A DNA stretch of 54,698 nucleotides. Source: Candidatus Melainabacteria bacterium (GTDB taxonomy: Bacteria; Cyanobacteriota; Vampirovibrionia; Gastranaerophilales; Gastranaerophilaceae). How positions within the stretch are numbered: position 1 is the first letter of the stretch; each line of letters starts with the position of its first letter. Below are positions 33,119-42,999 of this stretch, piece after piece. The DNA lies in contig QHME01000013.1 in NCBI GenBank assembly GCA_003258735.1, positions 1 to 54,698 on the forward strand. The letters are read 5' to 3'. Both the position numbers and the translations under genes were made by a program. Under the pieces are notes generated by a model that was not told where the DNA came from, searched no databases, and worked only from the letters and a program-made list of their open reading frames with translations.

Positions 33119-33149
33119 AAAAGACCTTTGGATACCAAAGGTCTTTTTT
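33119..33149 (+). terminator. Terminator of rpmB
   Basis: AAAAGACCTTTGG (33119-33131) pairs perfectly with CCAAAGGTCTTTT (33135-33147), loop of three, then T-run. Confidence 0.92.
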
Positions 33150-33436
33150 GTGTTTATCCCTGCAAAAAGTTAAAAATCCCCCCTGCACAGAGCGCATAAA
33201 ATAAAGGATTAACCCTCACCCTACCATTCCCTTAGTAGAGAGTTCAGGGTGACATATAATAACGTAGGGTGGGCTCACTAGCCCACCTATAAAAATATTA
33301 ATATCAAACAGAAAATTGTCGGCATAGCAATGCCGACCTGCAATTTATTAAATGACAAACCTCATTTTTTCTCACATATAAATGGCGGCTCGTGAAGTAT
33401 TCACGAGCCGCCATCTTAATTATGAACTAAAAGAAT
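33150..33436. other. Hairpin-rich spacer between rpmB and rpoC2
   Basis: No gene. It contains GGTGGGCT-CACT-AGCCCACC (about 33267-33286), GTCGGCAT-AGCA-ATGCCGAC (about 33318-33337), and a perfect 15-bp stem ATGGCGGCTCGTGAA / TTCACGAGCCGCCAT (33382-33396 and 33400-33414) that may end rpoC2 transcription on the minus strand. The GC-rich palindromes differ from the AT-rich surroundings and look like relics of small dispersed repeats. Confidence 0.5.
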
Positions 33437-36400
33437 TTAGTGTTTGTCATCTTCATTATTGAAATCAGGAGCACCAAACATACCTTCAATTTCTTCCAAA
33501 ATTGCAGATGGTTTTCTTGCTTGATTTCTTTGAGCAACTGCACGTTTTCTTTCTTCTCTGTCACGTTCCTCATCAGCATTGATTAGGTGATGGAAACCTG
33601 TACCTGCAGGAATCAAACGACCGATAATAACGTTTTCTTTCAAACCTCTTAACAAGTCTTTCTTACCATCAACCGCTGCTTCTGTTAAGATTCTTGTTGT
33701 TTCTTGGAATGATGCAGCAGAGATAAAGCTTTCTGTATTCAAAGAAGCTTTTGTAATACCTAACAACATGTATTCGCAAGTTGCAGGAGCTTTACCAGCT
33801 TCTTCAGCAGCTTTATTTTCTTTTTCAAATGTCTGCATTTCAATCAATTCACCAGGCAACAAGTTAGTATCACCTGCGTCAATAATCTTAACTTTCTTAG
33901 TCATTTGACGAACAATGATTTCAATGTGCTTATCAGCAATTTCTACACCTTGAGAACGATATACACGCTGTACTTCATCTACAAGGTATTGTTGAGCAGC
34001 TTCAGGGCCACATAATCTCATAACATCATGAGGGTTCATTGGACCTGATGTCAACGGTTGACCTTTTGTAATCTTTTGTCCGTTAGAAACAATTACATTA
34101 GCATCAATTGCATATTTGATTTCAGAAGATGACCCACCATCATCAACCAAGAACAATCTTGGAAGACCGTCATCATCAATTTCAATTTTTGCAGTACCGT
34201 CATATTCTGCCAAAATAGCACAATCTTTAGGTTTTCTACCTTCTAAAAGCTCTTCTACTTTCGGAAGACCTTGAACGATATCGCCTGTTTTTTCTCTTTC
34301 AAATACCAAAGTTGCAAGCAAGTCACCTCTAAGTACCAAAGCACCAGAGTCGATTTGCAACATTGTACCAGGGCTAATCAAATAAGGACGACCATTTCTA
34401 ATTGAAATTTCACCTTTGTTTACAGCAGTAACAATACCTGAAACAGGAGAAGTTTCACCAGATTCAGCCAAAACTTTGTCAGTTTTAACAAAATCGCCTT
34501 TTTTAACTACTGATTTACCTTTTACTGATACTTTTGTATTAGAACTGTCTGAGATTAACAAAAGTCTTCTTGCATCTTCTGCATCTTCTTTGTTGATTGA
34601 TGCAATAGCGTCATTAACAGCAAGAACTTGAGTTTTAGCAACAGGAGTTCTTGGTTCAATAGTTTCGCCATCTTTCACCAACAATTCGGTTTGCAATGAT
34701 GAAGATGTTGATGAACCTTCCATTTCACGACGAACAATCAAGTTTTCAAGTACAACGATTCTTAATTCATTATTAGAATCAAGTTCAACCATACCTTTTA
34801 AGTGAGATAGATAACCTTGCATTTGAAGAACTAAACTTGTTCTTGTGATAGTAGCACCATCAACGTTTCTAACTCTCGCACCATCTTTGTATTGAAGTTG
34901 AGTAACAGGGATGATGTCAATCAATTCATCACTTGTATTGAATTGGATTGAAACATCTTTTTGATTAACTTCCAATACTTGAACCGGTCTGATTAAGATT
35001 TGTACAGGTTGGTTAGTAATTGAATCTTCATCAAGTGATAATGACGAATCCAATTCTTCTTCCAAATCATCCAAAGGTAAATCTTCAACTGAAGAATCCA
35101 TAATTGTAATAATTGAAGTTTCTTTAGCTTTGATACCGTCAGCGATTACTGTACCTTTCTTAACAACTTCACCTTCGTCAACTTTCAATTCTGAAATGTT
35201 AGACAATGTATGAACTTCACCAGGTCTGATTGTAATTTCGTGAATTACATCGTTGTATTCTTTAAATTCAACAATACCATCGATATGGCAATATACGTCT
35301 TTTACAACTTCAGTACCAGCAGTAACTGCAGTACCATTTTCTACCATTTTCAAAGTGCTGTCTTTATTAATTTGGTGAATTTCTTCAGGAATGAATACAA
35401 CTTTACCAGGTTTAGTGATAATTTGATTTTCGTCAACTTCAACATCAACGTATCTGATTTCACCTGAACTTGATACAGTGCAATCATCGTCGATTAATTC
35501 GGCAATAATCATACCATTTTCAACTGTTGTATCAACTGGAGCTTTAACGATATATTTTTCACCGGTTTTATCAACTGTCCACAATTGTTCTTTCTTAGTT
35601 TGTTCAAATGTTGCATTTTCAGGTTGCAAAGATGCAATAACAATTGTCAATTCCTTACCTTGAACAATTTTCTTAATCTTTTTGCCATCAAATTTAGCAT
35701 CTTCAATAACTAAATCTTCACCAACACGAACTTCACCGCCATGTTCAGAGATTGTTAATGTCTCAGCCAATTTTTCGCCTTTAGCAACTTTTTGACCATC
35801 TTTTACCTGAACTTTAGAACCGCCAGGTAATGTATAAACATCACCACCAAGTACCCAAATAACACCTTGTTTATTTGTAGTTCTAGAAACGTTTCCTTGT
35901 CTGTCTTTCTTTTCATCAGCTTTGAAATCTTCAAATACGATTTCACCACTGATATCAGTTGTAATATCTTTTGTTGCTTTTTCAGTTAAACGAGAACTGT
36001 CACCTTGTGAAGATGGTGCGTGTTCAGCCATTTTAAAACCTTTAGAAACTTTTTGTCCATCAGTGATAAACAATGTAGCACCTGCAGGAATGTGATATTT
36101 AACTGTTCTCTTTTCACCTTTAACTTCGATATCAGCTTCATACATAGAAACTTGAACGATATCACCGTGACGAGTTCTAAGTTCTCTTGCTTTAATCTTA
36201 GAAATAACTTCACCGGCTTCACGAGCAATAATTTCTTTTTTAGCCTCTTTAACGCCAACAGCACCACCTGTGTGGAATGTTCTCATTGTCAACTGTGTAC
36301 CAGGTTCACCGATTGACTGAGCAGCGATAATACCAATAGCTTCACCAATATCTACAAGCTTTTGAGTTGTCATTGCCCAACCGTAACATTTTTGACATAC

Positions 36401-37300
36401 ACCGTATTCCAAACCGCAAGTCAAACCAGAACGAACTTTAAGTTCATGTAGGTCTAAACCTGAAATTTTCTTGATGTCATCACGGTTCATTGTTGTACCT
36501 TTAGTAACTAATACATTACCTTCAGCATCAACAATATCTTGAGCAACAGTTCTACCCAACAATCTATCAATTAGAGGAACGATGACAACATCGCCATCTG
36601 TAATTGGTTTCATGTTGATATATTTTTCTGTATGGCAATCATCAGCTCTGATGATAACGTCTTGAGCAACGTCAACCAAACGTCTTGTTAAGTAACCAGA
36701 GTCAGCTGTTTTCAACGCTGTATCTACAAGACCTTTACGAGCACCGTATGATGAAATAATGTATTCAGTAACTGACAAGCCTTCTTTAAAGTTTGATTTA
36801 ATAGGTAAGTCGATGATTTGACCTTGTGCGTCAGCCATCAGACCTCTCATACCAACCAACTGTGATACCTGTGACAAGTTACCACGGGCTCCGGAGAATG
36901 CCATCATATAAACCGGATTCAATTTATCAAAGTTTTCAACTACTTGTTCTGTCAACTTAGCTGTTGTTTCAGACCAAGTATCAATAACTTTTGTATATCT
37001 TTCTACTTCAGTAATTTCACCTTTTAGGTATCTGTTTGTAGATTTTTCAATTTCTTCTTCAGCCGATTTCAACAACTCTTTCTTAACAGATGGAACTGAA
37101 AGGTCAGCAATTGAAATAGTCGTACCAGAAATAGTAGCGTATTTATACCCTAAGTTTTTTAGAGCATTAGCCAAAGACGCAGCTTTAGCACCGCCGTATT
37201 CCAAATACATCTGACCTAACAATTTTTTCAATGAACCTTTGTCCATTTGTTTGTTAATGAAATCAGGTGCTTTCTTTGTATTTGTATATGTTCTTTCCAT
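33437..37300 (-). CDS. rpoC2: RNA polymerase beta'' subunit (C-terminal part of beta')
   Basis: The 1287-residue product starts with the region after the split (DFINKQMDKGSLKKLLGQMY) and includes the trigger-loop/bridge-helix region (AFSGARGNLSQVSQLVGMRGLM, IISSYGARKGLVDTALKTADSGYLTRRLVDV), a zinc-ribbon (CGLEYGVCQKC) and EAIGIIAAQSIGEPGTQLTMRTFHTGG. A long insertion of roughly 550 residues with many beta-rich GxxVxxGxxL repeats (about 400-950) corresponds to the SI3 insertion of the cyanobacterial subunit. The C-terminal QETTRILTEAAVDGKKD and RLIPAGTGFHH blocks are intact. GAAGGA precedes the ATG, 43 nt after rpoC1. Confidence 0.97.
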   Translation of the reverse strand: MERTYTNTKKAPDFINKQMDKGSLKKLLGQMYLEYGGAKAASLANALKNLGYKYATISGTTISIADLSVPSVKKELLKSAEEEIEKSTNRYLKGEITEVERYTKVIDTWSETTAKLTEQVVENFDKLNPVYMMAFSGARGNLSQVSQLVGMRGLMADAQGQIIDLPIKSNFKEGLSVTEYIISSYGARKGLVDTALKTADSGYLTRRLVDVAQDVIIRADDCHTEKYINMKPITDGDVVIVPLIDRLLGRTVAQDIVDAEGNVLVTKGTTMNRDDIKKISGLDLHELKVRSGLTCGLEYGVCQKCYGWAMTTQKLVDIGEAIGIIAAQSIGEPGTQLTMRTFHTGGAVGVKEAKKEIIAREAGEVISKIKARELRTRHGDIVQVSMYEADIEVKGEKRTVKYHIPAGATLFITDGQKVSKGFKMAEHAPSSQGDSSRLTEKATKDITTDISGEIVFEDFKADEKKDRQGNVSRTTNKQGVIWVLGGDVYTLPGGSKVQVKDGQKVAKGEKLAETLTISEHGGEVRVGEDLVIEDAKFDGKKIKKIVQGKELTIVIASLQPENATFEQTKKEQLWTVDKTGEKYIVKAPVDTTVENGMIIAELIDDDCTVSSSGEIRYVDVEVDENQIITKPGKVVFIPEEIHQINKDSTLKMVENGTAVTAGTEVVKDVYCHIDGIVEFKEYNDVIHEITIRPGEVHTLSNISELKVDEGEVVKKGTVIADGIKAKETSIITIMDSSVEDLPLDDLEEELDSSLSLDEDSITNQPVQILIRPVQVLEVNQKDVSIQFNTSDELIDIIPVTQLQYKDGARVRNVDGATITRTSLVLQMQGYLSHLKGMVELDSNNELRIVVLENLIVRREMEGSSTSSSLQTELLVKDGETIEPRTPVAKTQVLAVNDAIASINKEDAEDARRLLLISDSSNTKVSVKGKSVVKKGDFVKTDKVLAESGETSPVSGIVTAVNKGEISIRNGRPYLISPGTMLQIDSGALVLRGDLLATLVFEREKTGDIVQGLPKVEELLEGRKPKDCAILAEYDGTAKIEIDDDGLPRLFLVDDGGSSSEIKYAIDANVIVSNGQKITKGQPLTSGPMNPHDVMRLCGPEAAQQYLVDEVQRVYRSQGVEIADKHIEIIVRQMTKKVKIIDAGDTNLLPGELIEMQTFEKENKAAEEAGKAPATCEYMLLGITKASLNTESFISAASFQETTRILTEAAVDGKKDLLRGLKENVIIGRLIPAGTGFHHLINADEERDREERKRAVAQRNQARKPSAILEEIEGMFGAPDFNNEDDKH

Positions 37301-37343
37301 TCTAATTTTCCTTCAATTAGTTTATTTACACTGATTTTTACAC

Positions 37344-39053
37344 TTAGGCAAGTGCTTTTCTAACTTCTTCGTTAAAAATAATTCTACCAACTGTAGTTTC
37401 AAGTCTTTGACCTTTTTCATCTCTAACGATAATTTTGTCGTGAAGTTTGATTACACCAACTTCAAGAGCAGAAATTGCATCTTGGAAATTGTAGAAGTAA
37501 CCTTTTACATCTTGAGATTGGTCTTTGATAGTAGTCAAATAGTACATACCAAGTACCATATCTTGAGAAGGTGTAACGATTGGTTTACCGTTAGCAGGTG
37601 CAAGTAAGTTGTTAGTAGCTAACATTAACATTCTTGCCTCAGCTTGAGCCTCAATTGAAAGTGGAACGTGAACAGCCATTTGGTCACCGTCGAAGTCGGC
37701 GTTGAATGCTGTACATGCCAATGGGTGTAATTGAATTGCACGACCTTCTACCAATTTTGGTTCAAATGCTTGAATACCTAATCTGTGAAGGGTTGGAGCA
37801 CGGTTCAACATTACAGGGTGTCCGTCAATTACCTCTTCCAAGATATCCCAAACAATGTGCTCAGAACGTTCAATTTTCTTCTTAGCAGATTTAATGTTTT
37901 GAACATATCCGCGTTCAATCAATTTGTTTACAACAAATGGTTTGAAAAGTTCAATCGCCATTTCTTTTGGCAAACCACATTGGTTCAATTGAAGTGAAGG
38001 ACCTACTACGATAACTGAACGACCAGAGTAGTCAACACGTTTACCAAGTAAGTTTTGTCTGAAACGACCTTGTTTACCTTCGATAATGTTAGACAATGAT
38101 TTCAACGCTCTGTTGTTTGGACCAACAACAGTTCTTCCGCGTCTGCCATTATCAATCAAAGCATCAACTGCCTCTTGTAACATTCTCTTTTCGTTTCTTA
38201 CGATGATTTCAGGAGCTCCCATTTCCAACAATCTTTGTAAACGGTTGTTTCTGTTGATTACACGTCTGTACAAGTCATTCAAATCTGATGTTGCAAAACG
38301 TCCACCATCTAACTGAACCATAGGTCTCAAGTCAGGAGGTGTAACAGGAAGTACATCCATAATCATCCAAGTTGGATTTGTATTTGAAGAGATTAGAGAA
38401 TCTAACAATCTTAATCTCTTAATTAATTTAGATTTCTTTTGAACAGAAGTTACATTACCTGCAAGTTCGCCTCTGATTTCTTCAGCCAACTTGTGAATAT
38501 CAACTTCAGATAACAAATCTTTAATAGCCTCAGCACCGATACCAACCTTTAATGTTGATTCTTCGTTTTCAGCCATATAATCTTCGTATTCTTCTTCTGT
38601 TAATAATTGAAGTTTTTTGAAATCACTGTCACCGCCATCAATTACAACATAGCTGTTGAAATAGATAACTTGTTCCAAATCTTTCAATGTCATGTCTAAA
38701 AGTAAGCCTAAATATGAAGGAATACCTTTCAAGAACCAAATGTGAGAAACAGGAGCAGCAAGTTTAATGTGTCCCATTCTGTGACGTCTAACCTTTGAAT
38801 CTGTAACTTCAACACCACAACGTTCGCAGATAATACCTTTGTGTCTTACTCTTTTATATTTACCGCAATAACATTCCCAGTCCTTTGTTGGTCCGAAAAT
38901 TCTTTCGCAGAACAAACCGTCTCTTTCCGGTTTTAGTGTACGATAGTTGATAGTTTCCGGTTTTGTAACTTCGCCGTGTGACCACTGAAGTATTCTTTCC
39001 GGAGAAGCTATACTAATTCGTATATAATCAAAATAATCAATGCTTGTTGACAT
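37344..39053 (-). CDS. rpoC1: RNA polymerase gamma subunit (N-terminal part of beta')
   Basis: The 569-residue product carries the N-terminal zinc site (C61, C63, C76, C79), HRMGHIKLAAPVSHIWF, the lid/rudder region, GKRVDYSGRSVIVVGP and the catalytic NADFDGD (451-457). It ends shortly after PSQDMVLGMYYLT with GRIIFNEEVRKALA, where the beta' chain is interrupted. This split is the hallmark of Cyanobacteria and relatives. GGAGAT precedes the ATG. Confidence 0.98.
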   Translation of the reverse strand: MSTSIDYFDYIRISIASPERILQWSHGEVTKPETINYRTLKPERDGLFCERIFGPTKDWECYCGKYKRVRHKGIICERCGVEVTDSKVRRHRMGHIKLAAPVSHIWFLKGIPSYLGLLLDMTLKDLEQVIYFNSYVVIDGGDSDFKKLQLLTEEEYEDYMAENEESTLKVGIGAEAIKDLLSEVDIHKLAEEIRGELAGNVTSVQKKSKLIKRLRLLDSLISSNTNPTWMIMDVLPVTPPDLRPMVQLDGGRFATSDLNDLYRRVINRNNRLQRLLEMGAPEIIVRNEKRMLQEAVDALIDNGRRGRTVVGPNNRALKSLSNIIEGKQGRFRQNLLGKRVDYSGRSVIVVGPSLQLNQCGLPKEMAIELFKPFVVNKLIERGYVQNIKSAKKKIERSEHIVWDILEEVIDGHPVMLNRAPTLHRLGIQAFEPKLVEGRAIQLHPLACTAFNADFDGDQMAVHVPLSIEAQAEARMLMLATNNLLAPANGKPIVTPSQDMVLGMYYLTTIKDQSQDVKGYFYNFQDAISALEVGVIKLHDKIIVRDEKGQRLETTVGRIIFNEEVRKALA

Positions 39054-39110
39054 TTTATCTCCTTTTGTATTTCCTTTGGATAAGTTTATTTTAAGAAGTT
39101 TTGAGGGATT

Positions 39111-39136
39111 GGAGGGTAATTAAAGTTTTACCCTCC
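39111..39136 (-). other. Stem-loop in the rpoB-rpoC1 spacer
   Basis: GGAGGGTAA (39111-39119) pairs perfectly with TTACCCTCC (39128-39136). No T-run follows on the minus strand, so it is more likely a processing or pausing site than a full terminator. Confidence 0.45.
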
Positions 39137-39151
39137 TACCATCTGTTATTC

Positions 39152-42100
39152 TTATAAATCGCCGAAAGTAGTTGGTGTTTCAAAGAAGTTGATATTCAAC
39201 AACTCAGAATCAACATCTGACAACGTACGTTTTGGAGCAGCTTTTCTCAAGTCGTCCATATCAGTCATCAAATCTACTTCCTGACCGTCTTTTTTCGCTA
39301 CTGTTATGTCTAAACCAATACTTTGTAATTCTCTTACAAGTACCTTGAATGATTCAGGAATACCAGGTCTTGGGATATTGTCACCCTTAACGATTGCTTC
39401 ATAAGCTCTGTTACGTCCGTTGACATCATCTGATTTAATTGTCAACATTTCTTGAAGAGTATAAGCAGCACCGTAAGCTTCCAATGCCCAAACTTCCATC
39501 TCACCGAATCTTTGACCACCGAATTGAGCTTTACCACCCAATGGTTGTTGAGTTACTAGTGAGTAAGGACCAGTACTTCTTGCGTGAATTTTATCATCAA
39601 CAAGGTGAACCAATTTCAAGAAGTAAGTTAAACCAACAGCAACAGGTCTATCAAACGGTTCACCAGTTCTACCGTCAATAAGCATTACCTTACCGTCTTC
39701 GCCTACCCAGTCACATCCGGATTCTTTAATACCTCTAAGAAGTTCTGCTTTCGTTGCGATTTCTGATTGGTTTTCACCATACATTTCATCAAACGCAGGA
39801 GCTTCATAGTGGTCACCGGTCAAGTATGCAGCCAAACCTAACAATAGTTCGTAAGTTTGACCAACGTTCATACGAGAAGGAACACCAAGTGGGTTCAATA
39901 CGATATCCACCGGAGTACCATCAGGCAAGAATGGCATATCTTCTTTAGGTAAGATTCTTGAAACGATACCTTTGTTACCGTGACGTCCTGAAAGTTTATC
40001 ACCTACTGATACTTTACGTTTTTGAGCAATATAAACTCTGATAACTGTATTTGCACCAGGTGGTAATTCATCACCTTTTTCTCTGTCAAATACTTTTACG
40101 TCGAGAACTCTACCGCCTTCGCCGTGAGGAACTCTCAAAGAGTTGTCTTTTACATCTCTTGCTTTTTCTGCAAAGATTGCTCTCAACAATTTTTCTTCAG
40201 GTGGGTGTTCAGATTCACCTTTCGGTGTAACTTTACCTACCAAAATATCATCAGCATAAACTCTGGCACCGATACGAACAATACCACGTTCATCCAAGTG
40301 TCTTAGAGCATCTTCTGAAACATTTGGAATTTCACGAGTAATTTCTTCCGGTCCTAATTTAGTTTGTCTTGCTTCAATTTCTAATTTTTCAATGTGTAAT
40401 GAAGTGAAGATATCATCGTGAACGCATCTTTCTGATAATAAGATAGCATCCTCGAAGTTATAACCTTCCCAAGGCATATAAGCAACCAAAATGTTTTTAC
40501 CTAATGAAAGCTCACCACCACATGTTGATGCGCCATCGGCAATTACATCACCTGCTTTAACCTTATCACCTTCGTGAACGATAGGTTTTTGGTTAATACA
40601 AGTATCTTGGTTAGACCTTACATATTTCATTAATGTATAGATATGAGGTTTGCCGTGAGTATCGCGAATAACGATTTCTTCACCAACAACCCTTTCAACA
40701 GTACCGTCAACATCAGCAACGATAACCATACCAGAGTCTTTTGCTACACGAGATTCAAGACCTGTACCAACTCTTGGTCTTTGAGTAATCAAAAGAGGTA
40801 CTGCTTGACGTTGCATGTTAGAACCCATCAATGCACGGTTAGCATCATCGTGTTCAATGAACGGAATCATTGATGTCGCAACAGAGATAATCTGAATTGG
40901 GCAAACACCAACATAGTCGATTTTTGATGCATCACACATGATGAATTCTGAACGATATCTCGCAGGAACAACCTTATCTACAAATTTTCTGTCTTTTGTC
41001 AACTTAACGTCAGCAGGAGCACAACGGAAGTTTTCATCGGCATCGGCTGTCATATAAACAACTTCGTCAGTTACAACGCCATCTTTAACAACGAAGAACG
41101 GAGATTCTACAAAACCGTAATCGTTTACTTTAGCGTGAGTAGCTAATGAACCAATCAAACCTGCGTTTGGACCTTCCGGTGTTTCAATCGGACAAATACG
41201 TCCATAGTGAGAAGGGTGAATATCACGAACCGCGAAACCTGCACGTTCTCTTTGCAAACCACCAGGTCCTAATGCTGAAATACGTCTCTTGTGAGTCAAT
41301 TCAGCAAGGGGGTTAGTTTGGTCCATGAATTGTGACAATTGAGATGAACCAAAGAACTCTTTCAATGAAGCAACTAAAGGTTTAGTGTTCAACAAGTTCA
41401 ACGGAGTCAAAGTTTCTGAATCTTGAAGAGTCATTCTTTCTTTAACGATTCTTTCAATTCTTGATAGACCAACTCTGAATTGGTTTTGAAGAAGTTCACC
41501 AACTGAACGAATTCTTCTGTTACCCAAGTGGTCGATATCATCCAATTGACCTTCATCATAAGTTAAGTTGATTAAATATTCGATAGTAGAAACAATATCT
41601 TCTACAGTTAATGTTCTTTGGTTATTCGGAATATTTAAGTTCAATTTTTTATTTAATTTATAACGACCTACACGACCGATGTCATATTTCTTTTCATCAA
41701 AGAATCTTGATTCCAAGATTTGACGTCCGCCTTGAGGAGACGCAGGGTCACCAGGTCTTAATTTTTTGTACAACTCAACCAAAGCTTCGTCTGTAGTTTC
41801 TGTTGGGTCTTTTTCCAAAGTTTTTTTCAAAAATTCAAAGTGAGTGAATTTTGATTCCATTTCAGGAACTGTAATACCCATAGCTTTCAACAAAGTTGTA
41901 GCTAAGATTTTTCTGTTCTTATCAATTTTAACGTGAATTACATCGTTAGAATCTGTTTCAATTTTCAACCATGCACCTCTGTTAGGAATCATAGTTGCGT
42001 TATATAAACGTTTTCCTGTTGGAGATGGGTCACACTTGAAGTAAACACCAGGAGAACGAACAATCTGTGATACGATAACACGTTCTGCACCGTTTACGAT

Positions 42101-42469
42101 GAATGTACCTTTGTCAGTCATTGTAGGGATATCACCGATGTAAACTTCTTGTTCTTTAATTTCACCGCTGTCACGGTTTACAAGTCTAATCATAACGCGC
42201 AATTGTTTTGCATAAGTTGCGTCATGAATTCTTGCTTCTTCAACTGTATACTTTGCATTGTCGAAAGTATAGTTTGGTAAGAAGTGTAATTCCAATCTGC
42301 CTGTATAGTCTTTAATTGGAGAGAATGAAAGCAATTCTTCTTTCAAACCTTCTTTTAAAAACCATTCAAACGATTTTTTTTGCACTTCAATAAGGTCCGG
42401 TAAATCGTCCAAACGAGTATGAGGAATACCCATTGGCGTTACTCTTTTTGCATATTTTGTCTTAGACAT
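39152..42469 (-). CDS. rpoB: RNA polymerase beta subunit
   Basis: The 1105-residue product shows all main blocks: SKTKYAKRVTPMGIPH, the rifampicin region GSSQLSQFMDQTNPLAELTHKRR with ALGPGGLQRERAGF, PIETPEGPNAGLIGSL, MGSNMQRQAVPLL, GYNFEDAILLSER, SGRHGNKGIVSRILP and the C-terminal QPLGGKAQFGGQRFGEMEVWALEAYGAA. A TTG directly before the ATG extends the frame by one codon, but ATG 42469 after GAGGTG is the start. It heads rpoB-rpoC1-rpoC2. Confidence 0.98.
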   Translation of the reverse strand: MSKTKYAKRVTPMGIPHTRLDDLPDLIEVQKKSFEWFLKEGLKEELLSFSPIKDYTGRLELHFLPNYTFDNAKYTVEEARIHDATYAKQLRVMIRLVNRDSGEIKEQEVYIGDIPTMTDKGTFIVNGAERVIVSQIVRSPGVYFKCDPSPTGKRLYNATMIPNRGAWLKIETDSNDVIHVKIDKNRKILATTLLKAMGITVPEMESKFTHFEFLKKTLEKDPTETTDEALVELYKKLRPGDPASPQGGRQILESRFFDEKKYDIGRVGRYKLNKKLNLNIPNNQRTLTVEDIVSTIEYLINLTYDEGQLDDIDHLGNRRIRSVGELLQNQFRVGLSRIERIVKERMTLQDSETLTPLNLLNTKPLVASLKEFFGSSQLSQFMDQTNPLAELTHKRRISALGPGGLQRERAGFAVRDIHPSHYGRICPIETPEGPNAGLIGSLATHAKVNDYGFVESPFFVVKDGVVTDEVVYMTADADENFRCAPADVKLTKDRKFVDKVVPARYRSEFIMCDASKIDYVGVCPIQIISVATSMIPFIEHDDANRALMGSNMQRQAVPLLITQRPRVGTGLESRVAKDSGMVIVADVDGTVERVVGEEIVIRDTHGKPHIYTLMKYVRSNQDTCINQKPIVHEGDKVKAGDVIADGASTCGGELSLGKNILVAYMPWEGYNFEDAILLSERCVHDDIFTSLHIEKLEIEARQTKLGPEEITREIPNVSEDALRHLDERGIVRIGARVYADDILVGKVTPKGESEHPPEEKLLRAIFAEKARDVKDNSLRVPHGEGGRVLDVKVFDREKGDELPPGANTVIRVYIAQKRKVSVGDKLSGRHGNKGIVSRILPKEDMPFLPDGTPVDIVLNPLGVPSRMNVGQTYELLLGLAAYLTGDHYEAPAFDEMYGENQSEIATKAELLRGIKESGCDWVGEDGKVMLIDGRTGEPFDRPVAVGLTYFLKLVHLVDDKIHARSTGPYSLVTQQPLGGKAQFGGQRFGEMEVWALEAYGAAYTLQEMLTIKSDDVNGRNRAYEAIVKGDNIPRPGIPESFKVLVRELQSIGLDITVAKKDGQEVDLMTDMDDLRKAAPKRTLSDVDSELLNINFFETPTTFGDL

Positions 42470-42930
42470 CAATTCACCTCATTTAATAATGGTGTACGTA
42501 CTATAAAAACTTATTTCTAACTTAAAGGCTGTAAACCCTCTACCGAATAATCGGTAAATAACTGCAATTTCAGGGATTGTTTAAAGTTAGTGAAATCTGC
42601 TTATAATCAAGCTTTCGTGATTTAGGCACACTTCGCCTAACTTTACTTTTGCATGTTACTCCATCTTATTACATCAATTTTAGTAGTCAAGGTAATAAGG
42701 CATGTTTTTTGGAAAATTTTTCCATTTTTCTTAATAAAATTTTACAAGTAGAAATTCCCAAGAGTAAAAGCTTGACTACTAAAGGATTTCACCGTCAAGC
42801 CCCCTTTGCGAATAATTTATGAACATTGCATAAATAAATGGTTTTGGCAAAATTGTCAAAACCATTGTATAATCAAGTTTTCGCCCTATATAGCCAAATT
42901 TTGATACGCAAATGTTTGAGTATTTTTTTA
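42470..42930 (-). promoter_or_regulatory. Long rpoB upstream region with two candidate promoters
   Basis: No gene. Minus-strand candidates: TTGACA (42859-42854), 17 nt, TATTTA (42836-42831); and TTGACT (42690-42685), 16 nt, TAAGAT (42668-42663). A perfect 13-bp inverted repeat TTTAGTAGTCAAG (42679-42691) / CTTGACTACTAAA (42771-42783) surrounds 79 nt, and AATGGTTTTG (42837-42846) / CAAAACCATT (42857-42866) overlaps the upstream promoter like an operator. Confidence 0.45.
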
Positions 42931-42973
42931 TAAAAACTGGTTATAAAGAAATAAAAATTTCCACATAACCAGT
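42931..42973 (-). terminator. Terminator of the 43000-44055 gene
   Basis: On the minus strand ACTGGTTAT (42973-42965) pairs with ATAACCAGT (42944-42936), followed by TTTTTATA. Confidence 0.75.
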
Positions 42974-42999
42974 ATTAAAATATTTGTAATTTAAACTTC

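Noticed and set aside
33437..39053. Frameshift interrupting a single rpoC gene
   Set aside because: The split has a 43-nt spacer, a Shine-Dalgarno and a start codon, and falls where Cyanobacteria have theirs, so it is genuine.
42470..42999. tRNA gene or small ORF in the rpoB upstream region
   Set aside because: No T-loop GGTTCRA, no cloverleaf and no ORF with a start signal; only promoters and inverted repeats.
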